64,000 nucleotides of DNA. It comes from Halapricum desulfuricans (GTDB lineage Archaea; Halobacteriota; Halobacteria; Halobacteriales; Haloarculaceae). A program made the position numbers and the translations under genes. The DNA lies in the NCBI RefSeq assembly GCF_017094465.1, contig NZ_CP064791.1, forward strand, positions 2,108,001 to 2,172,000, in the 5' to 3' direction. The notes beneath the pieces were generated by a model that made no database searches, had not been told where the DNA came from, and worked only from the letters and a program-made list of their open reading frames with translations. Within the stretch, counting starts at the first letter, position 1. Each line of letters starts with the position of its first letter. Below, in pieces: positions 31,500 to 41,651 of this stretch.

Positions 31500-33515
31500 A
31501 TGGACGATCAGTATCTCGACGCGTTCATCCGCGAAAGCGAGGAAGCGATCACGGAACTGAACAACTCGCTGCTCGAACTCGAATCGGACCCGGAGAACAC
31601 CGAGGCGATGGATTCGATCTTTCGGACGGCCCACACCCTGAAGGGTAATTTCGGCGCGATGGGCTTCGACGACGCATCCGATCTCGCTCACGCCATCGAG
31701 GACCTCCTCGATGAGATGCGGGACGATCACCTGGAAGTGACTCCGGAGATCATGGATCTGATCTTCGCCGGCGTCGATCGGATCGAAACGATCGTCCACG
31801 AAATCGACGAGACCGGCGGATCGACGGCCGACACCGACGCCATCGTCGCCGACATCCGCGGGATCATGGACGGGGAGGGTGGTAGAGCCACAACGAGGGA
31901 GGAGACAGCGGACGAGCAGGGCACCGATCCAGCCGAGCTCGTCGACGGCGTCGCGGTTTCGGCCGTCGACGGACCGGTCTATCACGCGTCCGTATCGGTC
32001 GGCGATTCGCAGATGCTCGGCGTCGACGCGATGCTGGCACTGGAGTCAATCGAAGCGGAGCTGGACATCGTCGCGACCGATCCGGATCGCGATGCGATCG
32101 AAAGCGGTGACTTCGAGGACGCGTTCGGCGTCTTCCTCACTGGAGCCCAACAGTCCGCGGTCGAAGCGGCGCTCTCCGCGACGGGGAAAATCGACGACGC
32201 GACAGTGACCGACGTGACCGACGCCATCGAGGCGAGTTCAGTCCCGGTGGGCGACGGAACGGACGATAACGTAGCGGGTGACGACGCTGGCTCTAATACT
32301 GCTGGGGAGTCAGCTCCGGCCGCCGCGTCCACAGGGACGACGGAAAGCGTCGACGACGGCGACGGCGCCGGTTCGGTCGAGGAGATCAAGTCGGTGCGGG
32401 TCGACGTCGATCAGCTCGACGAACTGCACGGACTGGTCGAACAGCTGGTGACGAGCCGGATCAAACTCCGGCGGGCCGTCGAGCAGGAACAGCTCGACTC
32501 GGCCTCGGAGAATCTCAACGAACTCGACAAGATCACCGCGAACCTCCAGAACACGGTCATGGACATGCGGTTGATCCCGCTGAAGAAGGTCGTCGGGAAG
32601 TTCCCGCGACTGGTCAGAGACCTCTCTCGGGACCTGGGAAAGGAGATCGATTTCACCATCGAGGGCGAGGAGATCGAACTCGACCGAACGATCCTCACAG
32701 AGATCTCCGACCCGCTGATGCACATCCTGCGCAACGCCGTCGATCACGGGATCGAGCCGCCGGAAGAGCGCGAACAGGTCGGCAAGCCTCGGACGGGCGA
32801 GGTCACGCTGTCGGCCTCGCGCGAGCGCGATCACGTAATCATCGAGGTCGCCGACGACGGGGCCGGACTCGACGTCGAGGCGATCAAGCAGCAGGCGCTC
32901 GATCAGGGGGTTCGCTCCCCGGAAGAGATCGAGGCGATGACCGATTCGGACCTCTATGATCTGGTCTTCCATCCCGGCTTTTCGACCGCCGACGAAGTCA
33001 CTGACACAAGCGGTCGTGGCGTCGGGATGGACGTCGTCCACGACACGGTCACGAAACTCGACGGGAGCGTCAACGTCGAGTCCACGCCTGGTGAGGGGAC
33101 GACCGTCTCGTTGCGTCTGCCGGTGACGATGGCGATCGTGAAGGTCCTGTTCGTCCAGGTCGGCGACGAACAGTACGGCATCCCGATCAAGAACGTCGAC
33201 GAGATCACCCGGGCGACCGAGGCCAAAACGATCAACGGCACCGAGGTCATCAAGCACAACGACGACATCTATCCGGTCGTCAATCTCGCGGAGACCTTCG
33301 ACGTACCCGGAGAGACGAAAAACGGCGACGGGATGCTCGTCCGGATCCGCGAGTCCGAGCGCCGGGTCGCCCTGCACTGTGATTCCGTCGAAAGTCAGGA
33401 GGAGGTCGTCGTCAAGCCCCTGGAGGGGATCCTGTCGGGGACGCCCGGCCTCTCCGGGACAGCAGTCCTGGGCGACGGAAACATCGTCCACATCCTCGAC
33501 GTGGTGACGCTGTAA
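31500..33515 (+). CDS. cheA: Chemotaxis histidine kinase CheA
   Basis: The 671-residue CheA starts at the ATG at 31500, one base after the cheB stop, with a strong ribosome site (GGAGG) inside the end of cheB. Domains in order are Hpt (H45 in FRTAHTLKGN), the CheY/CheB-binding P2 with acidic linkers, the dimerisation helices (LDELHGLVEQLVTSRIKLRR), the ATPase (ILRNAVDHGIE, VADDGAGLD, GRGVGMDVV) and the C-terminal CheW-like regulatory domain. It autophosphorylates and passes phosphate to CheY and CheB. An in-frame start at 31392 lies inside cheB and is rejected. Confidence 0.97.
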   Translation: MDDQYLDAFIRESEEAITELNNSLLELESDPENTEAMDSIFRTAHTLKGNFGAMGFDDASDLAHAIEDLLDEMRDDHLEVTPEIMDLIFAGVDRIETIVHEIDETGGSTADTDAIVADIRGIMDGEGGRATTREETADEQGTDPAELVDGVAVSAVDGPVYHASVSVGDSQMLGVDAMLALESIEAELDIVATDPDRDAIESGDFEDAFGVFLTGAQQSAVEAALSATGKIDDATVTDVTDAIEASSVPVGDGTDDNVAGDDAGSNTAGESAPAAASTGTTESVDDGDGAGSVEEIKSVRVDVDQLDELHGLVEQLVTSRIKLRRAVEQEQLDSASENLNELDKITANLQNTVMDMRLIPLKKVVGKFPRLVRDLSRDLGKEIDFTIEGEEIELDRTILTEISDPLMHILRNAVDHGIEPPEEREQVGKPRTGEVTLSASRERDHVIIEVADDGAGLDVEAIKQQALDQGVRSPEEIEAMTDSDLYDLVFHPGFSTADEVTDTSGRGVGMDVVHDTVTKLDGSVNVESTPGEGTTVSLRLPVTMAIVKVLFVQVGDEQYGIPIKNVDEITRATEAKTINGTEVIKHNDDIYPVVNLAETFDVPGETKNGDGMLVRIRESERRVALHCDSVESQEEVVVKPLEGILSGTPGLSGTAVLGDGNIVHILDVVTL

Positions 33516-33545
33516 GATGGTCCGAATCCTGTCGAGGTGGCGACG

Positions 33546-34361
33546 ATGACGCGCCGATCCGGATCACAACAGGGGTTCGAGCAGTTACTCGAATACATCG
33601 GCGAGCACCTGGACTTCGAGTCCGGCTTCTACAACGACGCCTACATGGACCGGCGGATCACCGCGCGGATGCGCCGGACTGACACGGACAGCTACCGGGC
33701 CTACCGGCGGTTGCTCGAACGCGACGACGGCGAACGCGAGGAACTGCTCGATTCGCTGTCGATCAACGTCACCGGCTTCTTCCGCAATCCCGATGCCTGG
33801 GACGGGCTACGGTCGGTATTGCGGGATCTGACGGGACAGAACCGTCAGGTGGACGTCTGGAGCGCACCGAGTGCCGACGGACGCGAACCGTACTCGGTCG
33901 CGATGCTCGCACTCGATGACCCCGAGATCGACGCGGACCGGATCGACATTCTCGGGACCGACATCAACCACGAGATTCTCCGGACGGCCCGGGCAGGTGT
34001 CTACGAGACCTCGAAGACGACCGATATCGCCGACGAACTCGAGCCGCTCTCGGAGATCGAACCGTACGTCGACCGGGACGGCAACGCCTTCGCGGTGCGC
34101 GACGGCGTCAAGGACATGGTTAGCTTCGAGCAACACGATCTCATCCGCGGCGACCCGAAGGGGACTTTCGATCTGATCCTGTGTCGGAACCTGCTGATCT
34201 ACATCGATTCCGCCTACAAGGTACCGATATTCGAGACGATCGAAGGATCACTGCGCGATGGCGGCCACCTGATGATCGGTATGACCGAAACGATCCCCAC
34301 GGAGATGCGCGACACCTTCGAGGCGGCGGACAAACAACACCGCATCTACCGGAAGCGCTGA
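33546..34361 (+). CDS. cheR: Receptor methyltransferase CheR
   Basis: The 271-residue CheR (from the ATG at 33546, with GGTGG 5 bases ahead) has the N-terminal helical domain (YMDRRITARMRRTDTDSYRAY) and a Rossmann methyltransferase domain (VWSAPSADGREPYSVAML, FDLILCRNLLIYID). The family SAM-loop is usually close to GCSTGEEPYS. Here the first part reads APSADGREPYS, which changes the small Cys-Ser-Thr segment but keeps the EPYS helix. It methylates receptor glutamates using SAM. A GTG three codons earlier (33537) is an alternative start. Confidence 0.94.
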   Translation: MTRRSGSQQGFEQLLEYIGEHLDFESGFYNDAYMDRRITARMRRTDTDSYRAYRRLLERDDGEREELLDSLSINVTGFFRNPDAWDGLRSVLRDLTGQNRQVDVWSAPSADGREPYSVAMLALDDPEIDADRIDILGTDINHEILRTARAGVYETSKTTDIADELEPLSEIEPYVDRDGNAFAVRDGVKDMVSFEQHDLIRGDPKGTFDLILCRNLLIYIDSAYKVPIFETIEGSLRDGGHLMIGMTETIPTEMRDTFEAADKQHRIYRKR

Positions 34362-34362
34362 A

Positions 34363-35598
34363 ATGTCCCTCTACCAGCTCGAACGCGACGGCGACGCACA
34401 GGAACTCATTCGCCTGCTCCGGGAGAGCGACAACCCCGAGATCCGGGAGCGTGCGGCCGATATGCTCGGCGGGTTCGACGATCACGACGACCGTCGCGAC
34501 GTCGTGAACGCGCTGATCGAGGCCGCCGAAACCGACGACGCCGACAGCGTGACAGCGGCCGCCGTCGACTCGCTTGAAGAGCTGGGCGGTGACGCCATCG
34601 AGCAGTTGATCGCCAGCATGGCCGGGATCGACTTCGACGAGGGGGCTGACTGGGTGAAGGCGAAGGCCTTTACCCGGGCGCTGGACAGCAACATTCCCGA
34701 ACTGCGTATGGCCGCCGCCAACGGTCTCGGGCAGTTCGGCGAGAGCGACACGCTCGGGCAACTGATCGAGGCGTTCGATGACGAGGACTACCGGGTTCGC
34801 GCACGGGCCGCCCGGGCGACGGGTACGATCGGCGACCCGCGTGCGACCGACGCACTCGAAGCGCTCCTCGACGATCGGAGTCCGGCGGTCCGGCGGGAGG
34901 CGGCCGACGCGCTGGGACAGATCGCCAACCGGCAGGCGCTGCAGGCGCTGCTGGAGCTGTACGACGACCCGGACGAGCGCGTCCGGCGGGTCGCGATCGG
35001 CGCGTTCGGCAACTTCGACAACGGCCGCCCGGTCGAACACCTGGTCGAAGCACTCGACGACGGGTCGGCGGTCGTGCGGCGGACGGCGGTCTACTCGCTG
35101 ATCGAGTTGCTCTCGAACGTCCCCCGCCAGCGCAGCCACGAGATCAGGGAATCGATCGTCGACGAACTCAGCGCCACCGAGGACGCGACGGTCGTCGTCC
35201 CGCTGGTCGAGATACTCGAGGAGAGTACCCAGACCGCACAGCGGCGCAACACGGCCTGGCTGCTCGGCCGAGTCACCGACGGCGACCACGAGCGCGTCAT
35301 CGAGGCGCTGATCGACTGTCTCGACGACGACGATCAGATGACCGGCCAGTTCGCGGCGACGAGTCTGGCTGAGTTCGACGGCGAGACCGTCGAAGACGAA
35401 CTTCTCGATGTCGTCGAAGACGACGACCGCAGCAGCGACGTGCGTGCACAGGCGATTTTCACGCTGGGCAAAGTCGGCGGACAGCGCTCGCGGGACGCCT
35501 TGGAGTCGATCATCGACGAGACCGAGGACGAGCAGATCCGCAAGCGGGCGTTTTCGGCACTGTCGAAGCTCGGCGGACAGGCCGGGGACGTGCTGTGA
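34363..35598 (+). CDS. HEAT-repeat protein of the chemotaxis operon
   Basis: The 411-residue protein is built almost wholly of PBS-lyase-type HEAT repeats of about 31 residues (for example DYRVRARAARATGTIGDPRATDALEALLDD and SPAVRREAADALGQIANRQALQALLELYDD). It has no catalytic site and is a binding scaffold. It is one base from cheR and just before cheF. In Halobacterium salinarum a HEAT_PBS protein in the equivalent place interacts with CheY, CheF and ArlCE, so the same bridging role is likely here. Confidence 0.9.
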   Translation: MSLYQLERDGDAQELIRLLRESDNPEIRERAADMLGGFDDHDDRRDVVNALIEAAETDDADSVTAAAVDSLEELGGDAIEQLIASMAGIDFDEGADWVKAKAFTRALDSNIPELRMAAANGLGQFGESDTLGQLIEAFDDEDYRVRARAARATGTIGDPRATDALEALLDDRSPAVRREAADALGQIANRQALQALLELYDDPDERVRRVAIGAFGNFDNGRPVEHLVEALDDGSAVVRRTAVYSLIELLSNVPRQRSHEIRESIVDELSATEDATVVVPLVEILEESTQTAQRRNTAWLLGRVTDGDHERVIEALIDCLDDDDQMTGQFAATSLAEFDGETVEDELLDVVEDDDRSSDVRAQAIFTLGKVGGQRSRDALESIIDETEDEQIRKRAFSALSKLGGQAGDVL

Positions 35599-35688
35599 CC
35601 GCATCGAGCGCCATTCCCCGATGTCGACCGGCACCGTGAGACCAACCGTTATTAGCGCGGCCGGCCAACGTAGCGGTACCGAGAGACG

Positions 35689-36543
35689 ATGGCCGAGGGC
35701 GAACAGAAACTCGCGGACGTGCAGGGCAGGTTCATGCAGGTCGTCTCGGACGGCCGCAAGGCCAGCGACGTCGAGTGGCAGTCGTGTCGCCTGCTGTTGT
35801 CGAACAAACGCCTGCTCATTCTGACTAACGAGGACAAACAGACGATCCCCCTCGGGAAGGTTTCCAGCATCAAGAGCCGCGGAGACGTCAACGAGGCGAT
35901 CGCGCAGGTGTCGAGTTACCTCTCGATACAGATCGCCTCGGACGTCTACCTGATTGCTCCACAGGACCAGGAATCCTTCGAGGAGAAGGTGTACGGCGCC
36001 GTACTCGACCAGCAGGTCGTCTACGTCAAGCACCCGGCGGTCAAGGGCGGCGTCGTTCAGGACGCCGGCTGGCAGAAGTCCCGGCTCAAGATCGGCGATG
36101 GAACGGTCGACCTGGCGATCGCCTCGGGCCAGTTCGTAGAGATCGATCGCAGCGATGTCGGGACGGTCGAGATAACCGAACAGACCGTCAACGACGCCCA
36201 GCGCCGCGTCGCGGAGATCGAACATCTCGTCGACGATACCGTCGTCCAGACGCACGTCACCGGGCCCGGTCGGATCGTGACGATTCTCGCCGGATTAGTC
36301 GGTCAGGAACACGAACCCGAAGCGGACATCAGCCAGGCCGAACACGAGGTGTTGATGGCACTGTATTCTGGCGTCTCGCCGTTCAAGATCCCCGATTTCG
36401 TCGGGATGGAGGTCGAGAAGGTCGAGGAGATCTACGACGTGCTCGTCGAGAAAGGGCTGCTGCAGGAAGTGCGAGCGCGGCGGGAGGTTTCGCTGCAACC
36501 GCGCGGGCGCAACATCGCCAGCGAGGTCATCGAAAACCAGTGA
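35689..36543 (+). CDS. cheF: Archaeal chemotaxis adaptor CheF
   Basis: The 284-residue protein of the archaea-specific DUF439 family begins with KLADVQGRFMQVVSDGRKASDVEWQSCRLLLSNKRLLI and ends with a winged-helix-like region (EHEVLMALYSGVSPFKIPDFVGMEVEKVEEIYDVLVEKGLL). CheF carries the CheY-P signal to the archaellum motor by contacting ArlCE and ArlH. Only one CheF copy is present in the window, whereas some haloarchaea have two. It ends the che operon, and mutS follows after about 100 bases. Confidence 0.93.
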   Translation: MAEGEQKLADVQGRFMQVVSDGRKASDVEWQSCRLLLSNKRLLILTNEDKQTIPLGKVSSIKSRGDVNEAIAQVSSYLSIQIASDVYLIAPQDQESFEEKVYGAVLDQQVVYVKHPAVKGGVVQDAGWQKSRLKIGDGTVDLAIASGQFVEIDRSDVGTVEITEQTVNDAQRRVAEIEHLVDDTVVQTHVTGPGRIVTILAGLVGQEHEPEADISQAEHEVLMALYSGVSPFKIPDFVGMEVEKVEEIYDVLVEKGLLQEVRARREVSLQPRGRNIASEVIENQ

Positions 36544-36647
36544 CCGCAAACGCGGCCACCAGATGCCAACGACCTCAACCGAAGTGACGGTGATCGCTCC
36601 GGTCGGTTTCGAGAAGCCTATGGGCCGCGAGCGCCTGCGCTTTCGGC

Positions 36648-39284
36648 ATGGACGGGGCACTCGGGGCACCCGAAAAGATGACCGAACGGGCCGACGAGCT
36701 GACGCCGATGATGGCCCAGTACTTCGAGTTGACCCGCCAGTACGACGATGCACTCGTGCTCTTTCAGGTCGGTGACTTCTATGAGGCCTTCTGCGAGGCG
36801 GCCGAGCGCGTCGCCCGCCTCTGTGAGATCACGCTCACGAAGCGTGAGGACTCCACCGGCGAGTACGCGATGGCCGGCATCCCCATCGACAACGCCGAGA
36901 GTTACATCGAAACGCTGCTCGATGCCGGCTATCGGGTCGCCATCGCCGATCAGGTCGAGGATCCCGAGGAAGCGAGCGGGGTCGTCGACCGGGCAGTCAC
37001 CCGCATCATCACGCCGGGCACGCTCACCGAGGACGAACTGCTGGGCGGGGCCGCGAACAACTACGTCGCCGCGCTGGCCCGCGAGGACGACCGCTACGGG
37101 CTGGCAGTCCTGGACGTCTCGACCGGCGACGCCTACGCGACCGGCAGCGATTCGCTCGCGACGATCGAGGACGAACTCGGTCGTTTCGCCCCCTCGGAGG
37201 CGATCGTCGGGCCGGCCGCGCCGACCGACCCCTTCGAGTGTATGGTCACACCCTACGACGAACGTTCCTTCAGCGCCGAGCAGGCACGCGAGCGGGTCGG
37301 AGAGTATTTCGGCCCGCCGGAGCGGTTACTCGCAAGCGACGCGGAAGTCCGCGCCTGTGGGGCATTGCTCGCGTACGCCGAGTACACCCGCGGCGGGACT
37401 GGCATCGGCGAGGACGGTCGGCTGGAGTACCTCAATCACCTCACGCGATACGATCCGCGCGAGTACATGGTGCTCGACGCCGTCGCGCTGGAGAGTCTCG
37501 AGGTGTTCAACCGCCGTTCCGTCCGGAGTTCGGATGGGCTGACGCTGGTCGAAGCGATCGACGAGACCGCGTGTGCGATGGGGCGTCGGGAGCTGACCGA
37601 CTGGCTGCGCCGGCCATTGATCGACCGCGATCGGATCGAGGCGCGCCACGAGGCGGTCGACGAACTCGTCGGCGCGGTCCGGACCCGTGAGCGGCTCCAC
37701 GGGCGCCTGCGGGAGGTGTACGACCTTGAACGGCTGATCTCGCGCGTCTCCCGTGGGCGGGCGAACGCCCGCGATCTCGACTCGCTCGGTTCGACGCTGG
37801 ACGTTGTCCCCGAGATACGCGAGACGATCGCCGACAGCGACAGCGCGAAGCTCCAGGCGATTCACGACCGCCTGGACGACGTACCCGAGGTCAGATCGCT
37901 CATCGCGGAGGCGATCGCCGACGATCCACCGCCGGAACTCACAGAGGGTGGCGTCATCGCACCCGGCTACGACGGGACGCTCGACGAGTTGCGCGAGACC
38001 GAGCGCACCGGCAAGGCCTGGGTCGAGGACCTGGAGCAACAGGAGCGCGAACGGACCGGTATCGACTCGCTGAAGGTCGGGCACAATTCCGTCCACGGCT
38101 ACTACATCGAGGTGACCGACGCCAATCTCGATCAGGTGCCCGAAGACTACCAGCGCCGCCAGACGCTGAAAAACAGCGAGCGCTACTACACGCCCGAACT
38201 CAAAGAGCGCGAAGAGGAGATCATCAGCGCCGAACAGCGGGCCGACGACCGCGAGTACGAACTGTTCGTCGACGTACGCGAGACCGTTGCCGCTGAGTCC
38301 GAACGCATCCAGGACCTGGCGGACGCGCTAGCGCAACTCGACGTGCTCGTCTCCTTTGGGACCGTCGCCGCGGAGTTCGACTATACCCGCCCGGAAATCG
38401 TCGAGGCGGGTATCGAGATCGAGGCCGGCCGCCATCCCGTCGTCGAGCGGACGGAGGACGCGTTCGTCCCGAACGGGGCCAGTCTCGACCGCGAGCATCG
38501 CGTGATGATCGTCACCGGGCCGAACATGAGCGGCAAGTCCACCTACATGCGCCAGGTCGCGCTGACCGCGCTACTCGCCCAGGCCGGGAGCTTCGTGCCC
38601 GCCGAGCGCGCGCAATTGGGTATCGTCGATCGGATCTTCACGCGCGTCGGGGCCAGCGACGACATCGCCGGCGGACGATCGACGTTTATGATCGAGATGT
38701 CCGAACTCGCCGAGATTCTCGACCACGCGACCGAGGACTCGCTGGTCTTGCTCGACGAGGTCGGGCGCGGCACCTCGACGACCGACGGGCTGGCGATCGC
38801 CCGCGCAGTGACGGAGTTCGTTCACGACGAACTCGGCGCGACGACGCTCTTTGCGACCCACCACCACGAACTCACAGACGTCGCCGACGAACTGCCGGGT
38901 GTGTTCAATCGGCACTTCAGGACCAGCCGCGAGGACAGGGTCGTCTTCGAGCACGAGATCGCCCCGGGTGCGGCAAAGGCGTCCTACGGCGTCGAGGTCG
39001 CCGACGTCGCGGGCGTGCCCGAAACGGTCGTCCAGCGAGCCGCCGACTTGCTCGAAGGTAGCGAGACGACCGCCCCGGCGGACGACGGCCGCACGCCGAC
39101 ACGGACGAACGGCCACGGACCGACCGCGCCGGGCCACGATGGCGAACTGGCGAGCGCGGACGACGAGACAGTGGCCGGGTCCGGCGCGATCCGCGATCGT
39201 CTGCGCGAGGTGTCGATCGCCGAAACGACACCACTGGAGGCGTTGCAACTACTCTCGGAGTTGCAATCCGAGATCGAGGAGTGA
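36648..39284 (+). CDS. mutS: DNA mismatch recognition protein MutS
   Basis: The 878-residue MutS1 has the N-terminal mismatch-binding domain with the key Phe-X-Glu-type motif ([12 protein letters not shown]), followed by connector, lever and clamp domains. The ATPase has Walker [15 protein letters not shown] near 623, the MutS signature [14 protein letters not shown] and the [12 protein letters not shown] motif. A low-complexity linker near 800-850 precedes a short C-terminal helical piece ([14 protein letters not shown]). No mutL follows, although mutS and mutL are often adjacent. An internal ATG ten codons in is an alternative start. Confidence 0.97.
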   Translation: MDGALGAPEKMTERADELTPMMAQYFELTRQYDDALVLFQVGDFYEAFCEAAERVARLCEITLTKREDSTGEYAMAGIPIDNAESYIETLLDAGYRVAIADQVEDPEEASGVVDRAVTRIITPGTLTEDELLGGAANNYVAALAREDDRYGLAVLDVSTGDAYATGSDSLATIEDELGRFAPSEAIVGPAAPTDPFECMVTPYDERSFSAEQARERVGEYFGPPERLLASDAEVRACGALLAYAEYTRGGTGIGEDGRLEYLNHLTRYDPREYMVLDAVALESLEVFNRRSVRSSDGLTLVEAIDETACAMGRRELTDWLRRPLIDRDRIEARHEAVDELVGAVRTRERLHGRLREVYDLERLISRVSRGRANARDLDSLGSTLDVVPEIRETIADSDSAKLQAIHDRLDDVPEVRSLIAEAIADDPPPELTEGGVIAPGYDGTLDELRETERTGKAWVEDLEQQERERTGIDSLKVGHNSVHGYYIEVTDANLDQVPEDYQRRQTLKNSERYYTPELKEREEEIISAEQRADDREYELFVDVRETVAAESERIQDLADALAQLDVLVSFGTVAAEFDYTRPEIVEAGIEIEAGRHPVVERTEDAFVPNGASLDREHRVMIVTGPNMSGKSTYMRQVALTALLAQAGSFVPAERAQLGIVDRIFTRVGASDDIAGGRSTFMIEMSELAEILDHATEDSLVLLDEVGRGTSTTDGLAIARAVTEFVHDELGATTLFATHHHELTDVADELPGVFNRHFRTSREDRVVFEHEIAPGAAKASYGVEVADVAGVPETVVQRAADLLEGSETTAPADDGRTPTRTNGHGPTAPGHDGELASADDETVAGSGAIRDRLREVSIAETTPLEALQLLSELQSEIEE

Positions 39285-39341
39285 CCGGTCGCGGCGTTTC
39301 GAGGCTGACACTTTTAATGACACGTGCCGAAGTTACTGAGA

Positions 39342-40028
39342 ATGACACGTTTGCGGCGGTACTTCGGCGAGCGCCACCGCCTGCTCGTGTGGACGCTACT
39401 GCTCGCTGGCGGGGGCTGGGTCGCGCTGACGGAGTTCGAGAGGACACTCGCCACGTACGCGGATCGACCGACCGCGATCGCCGCGCTCGCGGGCGTGTGG
39501 CTGGCGGGCGTGCTAGTCGTTCGACGACGCGAGCGACGCGCCTGGCGACGGTTGATCGATGAGACGCCGTTCGAACCGCAGCACGAGGGCGATCGGCGAC
39601 CGCCCCTCCAGCGGTCGCTGAAGGGCAGCGTGATCACTGCCGAGTCGGTCGGGCGCGGGCTCGTCCGCCAACGGGGTATCCGCATCGAAGCGACGGCCGG
39701 TGGCGTCACCGAGCCGATCGACGTGACGCTCACCTATGTCGGGAGCGGCGGAACCGAACGCGGTATCCGAACCGGGACCGACGCGCTCGACGAACGGTTC
39801 GTCTTCGAGGTCGACGCCGGATCGAACCTCGCATCGGTGTTCGACGCCGAGGTCCAGTCGGCGCTGCTGGATATCTCGGTCCCCGGACGACTGCGGATCG
39901 ACGGCCGCCACGTCAGTTACGAGATTCCGTTCACGCACGTCCGGCCGTCGGAGCTGGGAACCGTCTCGAAGACCGTGGCGACGATAGCGGCCCGCATGGA
40001 ACATCTCGTCGGGGCCGGTCGACTGTGA
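39342..40028 (+). CDS. Haloarchaeal membrane protein of unknown function
   Basis: The 228-residue protein has two N-terminal membrane helices (LLVWTLLLAGGGWVALTEF and PTAIAALAGVWLAGVLVV), a basic turn, and a cytoplasmic domain of about 165 residues (IDVTLTYVGSGGTERGIRTGTDALDERFVFEVDAG). I do not recognise the family. TTTTAAT at 39312-39318 lies 24-30 bases before the ATG at 39342, so it has its own leaderless promoter even though it follows mutS closely. Confidence 0.7.
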   Translation: MTRLRRYFGERHRLLVWTLLLAGGGWVALTEFERTLATYADRPTAIAALAGVWLAGVLVVRRRERRAWRRLIDETPFEPQHEGDRRPPLQRSLKGSVITAESVGRGLVRQRGIRIEATAGGVTEPIDVTLTYVGSGGTERGIRTGTDALDERFVFEVDAGSNLASVFDAEVQSALLDISVPGRLRIDGRHVSYEIPFTHVRPSELGTVSKTVATIAARMEHLVGAGRL

Positions 40029-40049
40029 AGGGGGCCGAAGAGCGGCCCG

Positions 40050-40769
40050 TCACGGTTCCAGCGCCACGAACTCCAGTTCACGCTCGGCCAGCAGCGACCG
40101 GGCACGGTCGGTGACCGACGGCGCGACGAGTATGCCACGGACGCCGGTCTCGGCGTGGAGATCGCGCTGCAGCGCCTCGACGTAGCGCGCCAGTTGGCCG
40201 ACGGCGTCCGGACCGACGCGACGGCGCTTGAGCTCCAGGACGACGGCTCGTCCGTCCCCGTCTTCGCCGTAAATGTCGACGGCACCGGCAGGGGTTTCTC
40301 GCTCGGTCGCCAGTGGGGTGAATCCGGGCTCGATCAGCGACGGCTCCGCCAGGATCCGCTGGCGGAGGTCCTCTTCGGTGCCGGACAGCGACAGTTCCTC
40401 GGGATCGGTCACGTCGAACGCCGCGACGTGCTCGACGGCGTCGAACGTTACTACGAGCCGTTCGTCGGGGTTGTCCCGCTGACTGTCGAGCACGAGCGCG
40501 TCGTCAGTGATCGACACTTCGTGGGTGCATCCCGGCGGTTGCCAGTTGACCGGCTGGTGACCCTCGTCGGTGTGAACGAGGACGGTCCCGTCCGGCTTGC
40601 ACATGACGTGACGATCGCCGGGGCCGAGCGTGCTCGCGGCCCGACCGTCGTACTCGACCGTACATTCGCCGAAGATCGTCACGACGGCACCGCTGTCGAG
40701 ACCCGTCTCGACGACCGACCGTGCCGTCTCGATTGCGGGATCGGTCCGGGCGCGAACGTTGGATGGCAC
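40050..40769 (-). CDS. nucS: Mismatch-cutting endonuclease NucS (EndoMS)
   Basis: The 239-residue protein has the N-terminal DNA-binding beta-domain (GECTVEYDGRAASTLGPGDRHVMCKPDGTVLVH) and the C-terminal RecB-like nuclease domain. The active-site residues are in GAVDIY and VVLELKRRRVG (Asp, Glu-X-Lys). The QLARYVEAL helix and the C-terminal LEFVALEP, which resembles the end through which NucS meets the sliding clamp, follow. NucS cuts both strands at mismatches and replaces MutSL in some archaea and actinobacteria. Here it lies about 770 bases from mutS, convergent with the membrane-protein gene. Confidence 0.93.
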   Translation of the reverse strand: MPSNVRARTDPAIETARSVVETGLDSGAVVTIFGECTVEYDGRAASTLGPGDRHVMCKPDGTVLVHTDEGHQPVNWQPPGCTHEVSITDDALVLDSQRDNPDERLVVTFDAVEHVAAFDVTDPEELSLSGTEEDLRQRILAEPSLIEPGFTPLATERETPAGAVDIYGEDGDGRAVVLELKRRRVGPDAVGQLARYVEALQRDLHAETGVRGILVAPSVTDRARSLLAERELEFVALEP

Positions 40770-40793
40770 GTCAGCCCGTATTCGATCCGGCCA

Positions 40794-41297
40794 CTAATAC
40801 CCGTCCGTTCCGTCCGGTCGATGGATCTCGCCGTCCACGCGTGTTCGAACCGCCTCCGTGAGTATCCTGTCGGCATCGGCCACACCGAGCGCTCCGTCCG
40901 AGATGCCGTCCGCGAGCACGCCTTTCGCCGACTGGAACCACGTCCGGAGTCGAGCCGCCTCGTCCGGACCATCGACGGCGACGATCAGCCCACGGTCCGC
41001 CGGCGCGTCCGGGCCGACGTAGTGGTCGAGTCCGAACCACAGGGGCAGGTACGTCCTCACCCGGTAGTCGGTCCCGACACGGTAGATCGCCTCGTGTCGG
41101 GCGAGATCGACCATCGTGAGCACGTGCTCGAACGGCCGCGCGACGACGTTCGGTTCCGGGTCGACATCGCCACCGGCGTATGGGTCGGTGGGCGAGATCG
41201 TCCGGGCGAGGCGGCAGTCGAGTCCGCCGAGTCGCGACGTGTGCACGTCGTATCGGCCGTCCGGTCGCTCGTAGGCGACCAGCGCGCGGTGGGCCAC
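40794..41297 (-). CDS. Conserved haloarchaeal protein (DUF6735-like)
   Basis: The 167-residue protein begins MAHRALVAYERPDGRYDVHTSRLGG and includes TDYRVRTYLPLWFGLDHYVGPDAPADRGLIVAVD. From memory this fits the haloarchaeal DUF6735 group, function unknown. The start is the GTG at 41297, with a purine-rich GGGGGGA just ahead. A good TATA box (TTTATATA on the minus strand, 41362-41355) lies 60 bases upstream. It ends 24 bases before nucS on the same strand, so the two may be co-transcribed. Confidence 0.75.
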   Translation of the reverse strand: MAHRALVAYERPDGRYDVHTSRLGGLDCRLARTISPTDPYAGGDVDPEPNVVARPFEHVLTMVDLARHEAIYRVGTDYRVRTYLPLWFGLDHYVGPDAPADRGLIVAVDGPDEAARLRTWFQSAKGVLADGISDGALGVADADRILTEAVRTRVDGEIHRPDGTDGY

Positions 41298-41378
41298 TAT
41301 CGTCCCCCCTGACCTGGTATCGTCTCGTTCACGACCCGGCGTGGGTCGGATCTCTATATAAACGTCCGGCCACCGCTG

Positions 41379-41546
41379 TTACTTCGGGGATCGCGAGCGG
41401 CCCACGCTGTCGATGAGTTTGAGTGCGATGAAGATCGGCAGGAGCGGCAACAGCAACAGTGCCACACCCAGTCCGATGATGTAGCCCATCATGCCCATGT
41501 GCAGAACCCGTTTCGGACCGCTGGCTCGTGCGATGCTCTCCGCCAT
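41379..41546 (-). CDS. Small single-helix membrane protein (DUF7535-like)
   Basis: The 55-residue protein has a short N-terminal part (MAESIARASGPKRVLHMG), one long hydrophobic stretch (MMGYIIGLGVALLLLPLLPI, then FIALKLI) and a basic end. Codon use matches the neighbours and the ATG-to-TAA frame is clean. It resembles the small haloarchaeal DUF7535 group from memory. It lies between the DUF6735-like and the polytopic membrane protein genes, all on the minus strand. Confidence 0.65.
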   Translation of the reverse strand: MAESIARASGPKRVLHMGMMGYIIGLGVALLLLPLLPIFIALKLIDSVGRSRSPK

Positions 41547-41651
41547 GCGCGATAATACACCCGACAGCGCGAAATAGCTTCGTGAACTGCTTTCCGAGTC
41601 GATGGCAGTTCATGCCGAGAGCAGCGCGGAAGCCTGCGGATGTGGATTACC

